A stretch of 64,000 bases of DNA from the NCBI GenBank assembly GCA_046155285.1, contig JBJXEA010000010.1, positions 1 to 64,000 on the forward strand, written 5' to 3'. This DNA is from CAILHX01 sp046155285 (GTDB lineage Bacteria > Pseudomonadota > Gammaproteobacteria > Burkholderiales > Methylophilaceae). Below are positions 61,760-64,000 of this stretch, one piece after another. The notes under the pieces were generated by a model, which was given only the letters and a program-made list of their open reading frames with translations, searched no databases and was not told where the DNA came from. The first letter of the stretch is position 1, and every line of letters starts with the position of its first letter. The position numbers and the translations under genes were made by a program.

Positions 61760-62011
61760 TCAGAACTTCAGCAATTTACTAATCTGCATTTCCGCTTCTG
61801 CCCAGAATGCGCTTGGGTCGCCCGTAAAACCATTGCGTTCAGCGATGTAATACGCCGCCACTTCCACCATTCTGTAGCGCTCTTCTGCGCCGGGGGCGGC
61901 CACGATATTCTTAGAGAGTGGTTTTTTCACCACTGGCTTTTTAACGACTGGTTTCTTGGCAATGGGTTTCTTAACAACAGGTTTTTTTGCCGGGGTTTTT
62001 GCTTCTGCCAT
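61760..62011 (-). CDS. DUF2934 protein with KKPxx repeat tail
   Basis: The 83-residue protein has an N-terminal array of five-residue KKPxx repeats (about 9-33) and a DUF2934 domain (about 45-80; MVEVAAYYIAERNGF, FWAEAEMQI). AAGGAG lies upstream of the ATG. The basic array resembles histone H1-like tails and suggests nucleic-acid binding, which is inference. Confidence 0.85.
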   Translation of the reverse strand: MAEAKTPAKKPVVKKPIAKKPVVKKPVVKKPLSKNIVAAPGAEERYRMVEVAAYYIAERNGFTGDPSAFWAEAEMQISKLLKF

Positions 62012-62145
62012 GATACTTCTCCTTATTTTTCAGTCACTACGCTTTAATACTACGCCAATTAAAAGCGAATCGCATTACCTTTTTGTGACGCAAATCCACT
62101 TACCGCTAGGTTAGTCGTTCACAAGTAGCACTACTTACGAACACT

Positions 62146-63624
62146 TCATCCACCAGTTCCACCCACTGTCAAACCATCAATCTTCAAGGTTGGCTGCCCC
62201 ACTCCCACCGGCACGCTCTGGCCTTCCTTGCCGCAAGTGCCCACGCCACTGTCCAGCGCCATATCGTTGCCTATCATGGAAACCCGCGTCAGCACGTCCG
62301 GCCCGTTGCCAATCAATGTCGCGCCCTTTACCGGATAGGTCAGCTTGCCGTCTTCTATCATCCAAGCTTCCGCTGCTGAAAACACAAATTTTCCGCTAGT
62401 AATATCTACTTGCCCACCGCCAAAATTGACTGCGTACAGGCCTTTTTTCACCGACTTTATGATTTCCTCCGGCGATTTGTCGCCGTTCATCATCACCGTG
62501 TTGGTCATACGCGGCATGGGGATGTGGGCATAAGATTCACGGCGGGCACTGCCTGTCAGCGACATACCCATCAACCGTGCGTTGAGGGTGTCCTGCAAAT
62601 AGCCGCGCAAAATGCCGTTTTCTATCAACACATTGCGCTGTGTGGGGTTGCCTTCATCGTCCATATTGAGCGAGCCGCGTCTATCCACAATCGTGCCGTC
62701 ATCCACCACTGTCACGCCGCTTGCCGCTACTTTTTGCCCGATGCGCCCGGAAAACGCCGAGCTGCCTTTACGGTTAAAGTCGCCTTCCAGACCATGCCCA
62801 ATCGCCTCGTGCAACAATATCCCCGGCCAGCCAGAGCCCAGCACCACCGTCATGCTGCCAGCCGGAGCTGGACGTGCATCGAGGTTGGTCAAAGCCTGAT
62901 GCACAGCTTTTTTAGCATAATCGTGCAGCACTTCATCAGTGAAATAAGCATAATCAAAACGCCCGCCACCGCCCGCGCCACCTTGCTCGCGGCGACCATC
63001 TTGTTCAGCAATCACTTGAATCGAAACCCGCACCAGCGGACGAATATCCGCTGCCATCATGCCGTCGTGCCGCGCCATCAACACCACTTCGTATTCCCCG
63101 GCGAGCGAGGCGGTGACTTGCGTGATGCGCTTGTCCAGGCTGCGCGCGTACTTTTCCATACGTTCCAGCAATTTCACCTTTTTCTCATCACTCAAAGAGG
63201 CAATCGGGTCGTGCGGCACATACAGTTGCGGCACATTGGCACGCGAGACCGCTTGTGCGCGATGCTCACCGCCTTGAGCCGCAATGGCGCGGGTGGCCTC
63301 CGCCGCCGAATTGAGCGCGGGCAAGGTAATATCGTCCGAGTACGCAAACGCGGTCTTTTCGCCCGAAACCGCCCGCACGCCCACACCTTGGTCTATGTTG
63401 AAACTGCCGGATTTAACCTGCCCTTCTTCCAGCGACCAACTCTCGGCGCGGGAATACTGAAAATACAAATCAGCATAATCTACTTGGTGCGACATGATGC
63501 TGCTGAGAACCCCTTGCAAGGCCGGAACATCAAGTCCATAGGGCGTGAGCAAGGTGCTGGTGGCAGTGTTGAATAAACTGCCTGCTTCAGGGCTGGAGAT
63601 AGTAGGGATGCGGTCTGAATTCAT
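62146..63624 (-). CDS. tldD: metalloprotease TldD
   Basis: TldD with TldE(PmbA) cleaves peptides such as microcin B17 precursor and CcdA. The 492-residue protein has the zinc motif HEAIGHGLEGDF and the C-terminal region ending GQPTLKIDGLTVGGTGG. No ribosome site is obvious before the ATG. TldE is not in the window. The 134 bases on to the DUF2934 gene hold no clear feature. Confidence 0.93.
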   Translation of the reverse strand: MNSDRIPTISSPEAGSLFNTATSTLLTPYGLDVPALQGVLSSIMSHQVDYADLYFQYSRAESWSLEEGQVKSGSFNIDQGVGVRAVSGEKTAFAYSDDITLPALNSAAEATRAIAAQGGEHRAQAVSRANVPQLYVPHDPIASLSDEKKVKLLERMEKYARSLDKRITQVTASLAGEYEVVLMARHDGMMAADIRPLVRVSIQVIAEQDGRREQGGAGGGGRFDYAYFTDEVLHDYAKKAVHQALTNLDARPAPAGSMTVVLGSGWPGILLHEAIGHGLEGDFNRKGSSAFSGRIGQKVAASGVTVVDDGTIVDRRGSLNMDDEGNPTQRNVLIENGILRGYLQDTLNARLMGMSLTGSARRESYAHIPMPRMTNTVMMNGDKSPEEIIKSVKKGLYAVNFGGGQVDITSGKFVFSAAEAWMIEDGKLTYPVKGATLIGNGPDVLTRVSMIGNDMALDSGVGTCGKEGQSVPVGVGQPTLKIDGLTVGGTGG

Positions 63625-63770
63625 GGTGTTAAGCTGTAATTTTAAGTTTCAATAATGATACCTGATGATACCAGTTGCAAGGCGTGCTGCTGCTCAGGAT
63701 TGTAGCGTTAAATGGCCTGTTGCTTGTAGTAAGATATGCGCTCCTCAACCACATTCCACGGAGAACATCA

Positions 63771-64000
63771 TGAATCAAACCGTTCATTTACTGGGTCGCA
63801 TTCTGTTATCAGTTATTTTCGTAATGGCTGGAATAGGAAAGATCATGGATCCGGCAGGCACTGTGGGCTATATGCAATCCTTTGGACTCCCAGGATTTCT
63901 GCTCTGGCCAACCATCGCTTTGGAAGTGCTGGGTGGTCTCGCCATTGCGTTTGGTTTTCAAACCCGACTTGCCGCATTTGCACTAGCTGGATTTTCCATC
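63771..64000 (+). CDS. DoxX-family membrane protein (3' end beyond window)
   Basis: Starts MNQTVHLLGRILLSVIFVMA, with G-x-G-K-x-x-(D)P (AGIGKIMDPAGT) and helix-rich sequence typical of DoxX, a small four-helix membrane family linked to redox or thiosulfate metabolism. GGAG precedes the ATG by 7 bases. 76 codons are visible; the rest lies beyond 64000. It is divergent from tldD. Confidence 0.88.

Noticed and set aside
62410..63576. A 388-codon open frame on the plus strand opposite tldD
   Set aside because: It is an antisense shadow of tldD, a high-confidence gene; its translation has no recognisable domain, and its composition is what reversed GC-rich codons give.

Overview
The window looks like a chromosomal segment of a betaproteobacterium, probably in or near the Nitrosomonadales (Gallionella/Sideroxydans-like). 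The main pointers are EF-P with Arg32 next to its rhamnosyltransferase EarP, the tig-clpP-clpX-lon-hupB order, the ydbH-ynbE-ydbL cassette, a fused CysG and a YbiB/XseA pair. The genus is a guess; no rRNA or phylogenetic marker analysis was possible. Gene density is high, there is no prophage, transposase or CRISPR array, and almost every gene is intact.

Layout. 1-7726: a chemotaxis operon (cheA, cheW, a receptor with a CheR/CheB tether, cheR, cheD, cheB). 7738-16610 (minus): the protein quality-control block, read as globin, trigger factor, clpP, clpX, lon, HU, tRNA-Val, tRNA-Asp and ppiD. 16757-21753 (minus): purT, then a sigma-54-type response regulator whose start lies inside the 3' end of a TonB-dependent receptor gene; that receptor has a sigma-54-like promoter. 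21862-28651: a VapBC pair, a PolB-like exonuclease, ydbH-ynbE-ydbL, dsbB-cysM and the divergent cysG. 28719-36169: a second VapBC, a secreted hypothetical protein, ybiB/xseA, the K+ transporter Kup, an EF-hand protein, an M48 lipoprotein and ppsR. 36190-38856: glnE. 39077-48921: a signalling cluster with three cyclic-di-GMP enzymes around a NarL-type two-component pair. 49036-54588: tcdA, a VTT membrane protein, a hypothetical protein and an AddA-type helicase-nuclease. 54783-61583 (minus): mfd, dedA, a cation efflux protein, earP and efp. 61760-64000: a DUF2934 protein, tldD and the start of a DoxX gene.

The most unusual property is a heavy load of several families of short palindromic repeats. 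They sit between genes, donate stop codons or C-termini to genes, and in three essential or repair genes (earP, mfd, addA) lie inside the reading frame without breaking it. A second pattern is a group of eight genes with a -10-like hexamer 5-10 nt before the ATG and no clear Shine-Dalgarno sequence, suggesting leaderless transcripts. A third is the TonB receptor/sigma-54 regulator unit, the best candidate for an undescribed regulatory circuit. A degenerate heptamer array also sits directly upstream of cheA. No completely novel multi-gene system is obvious.
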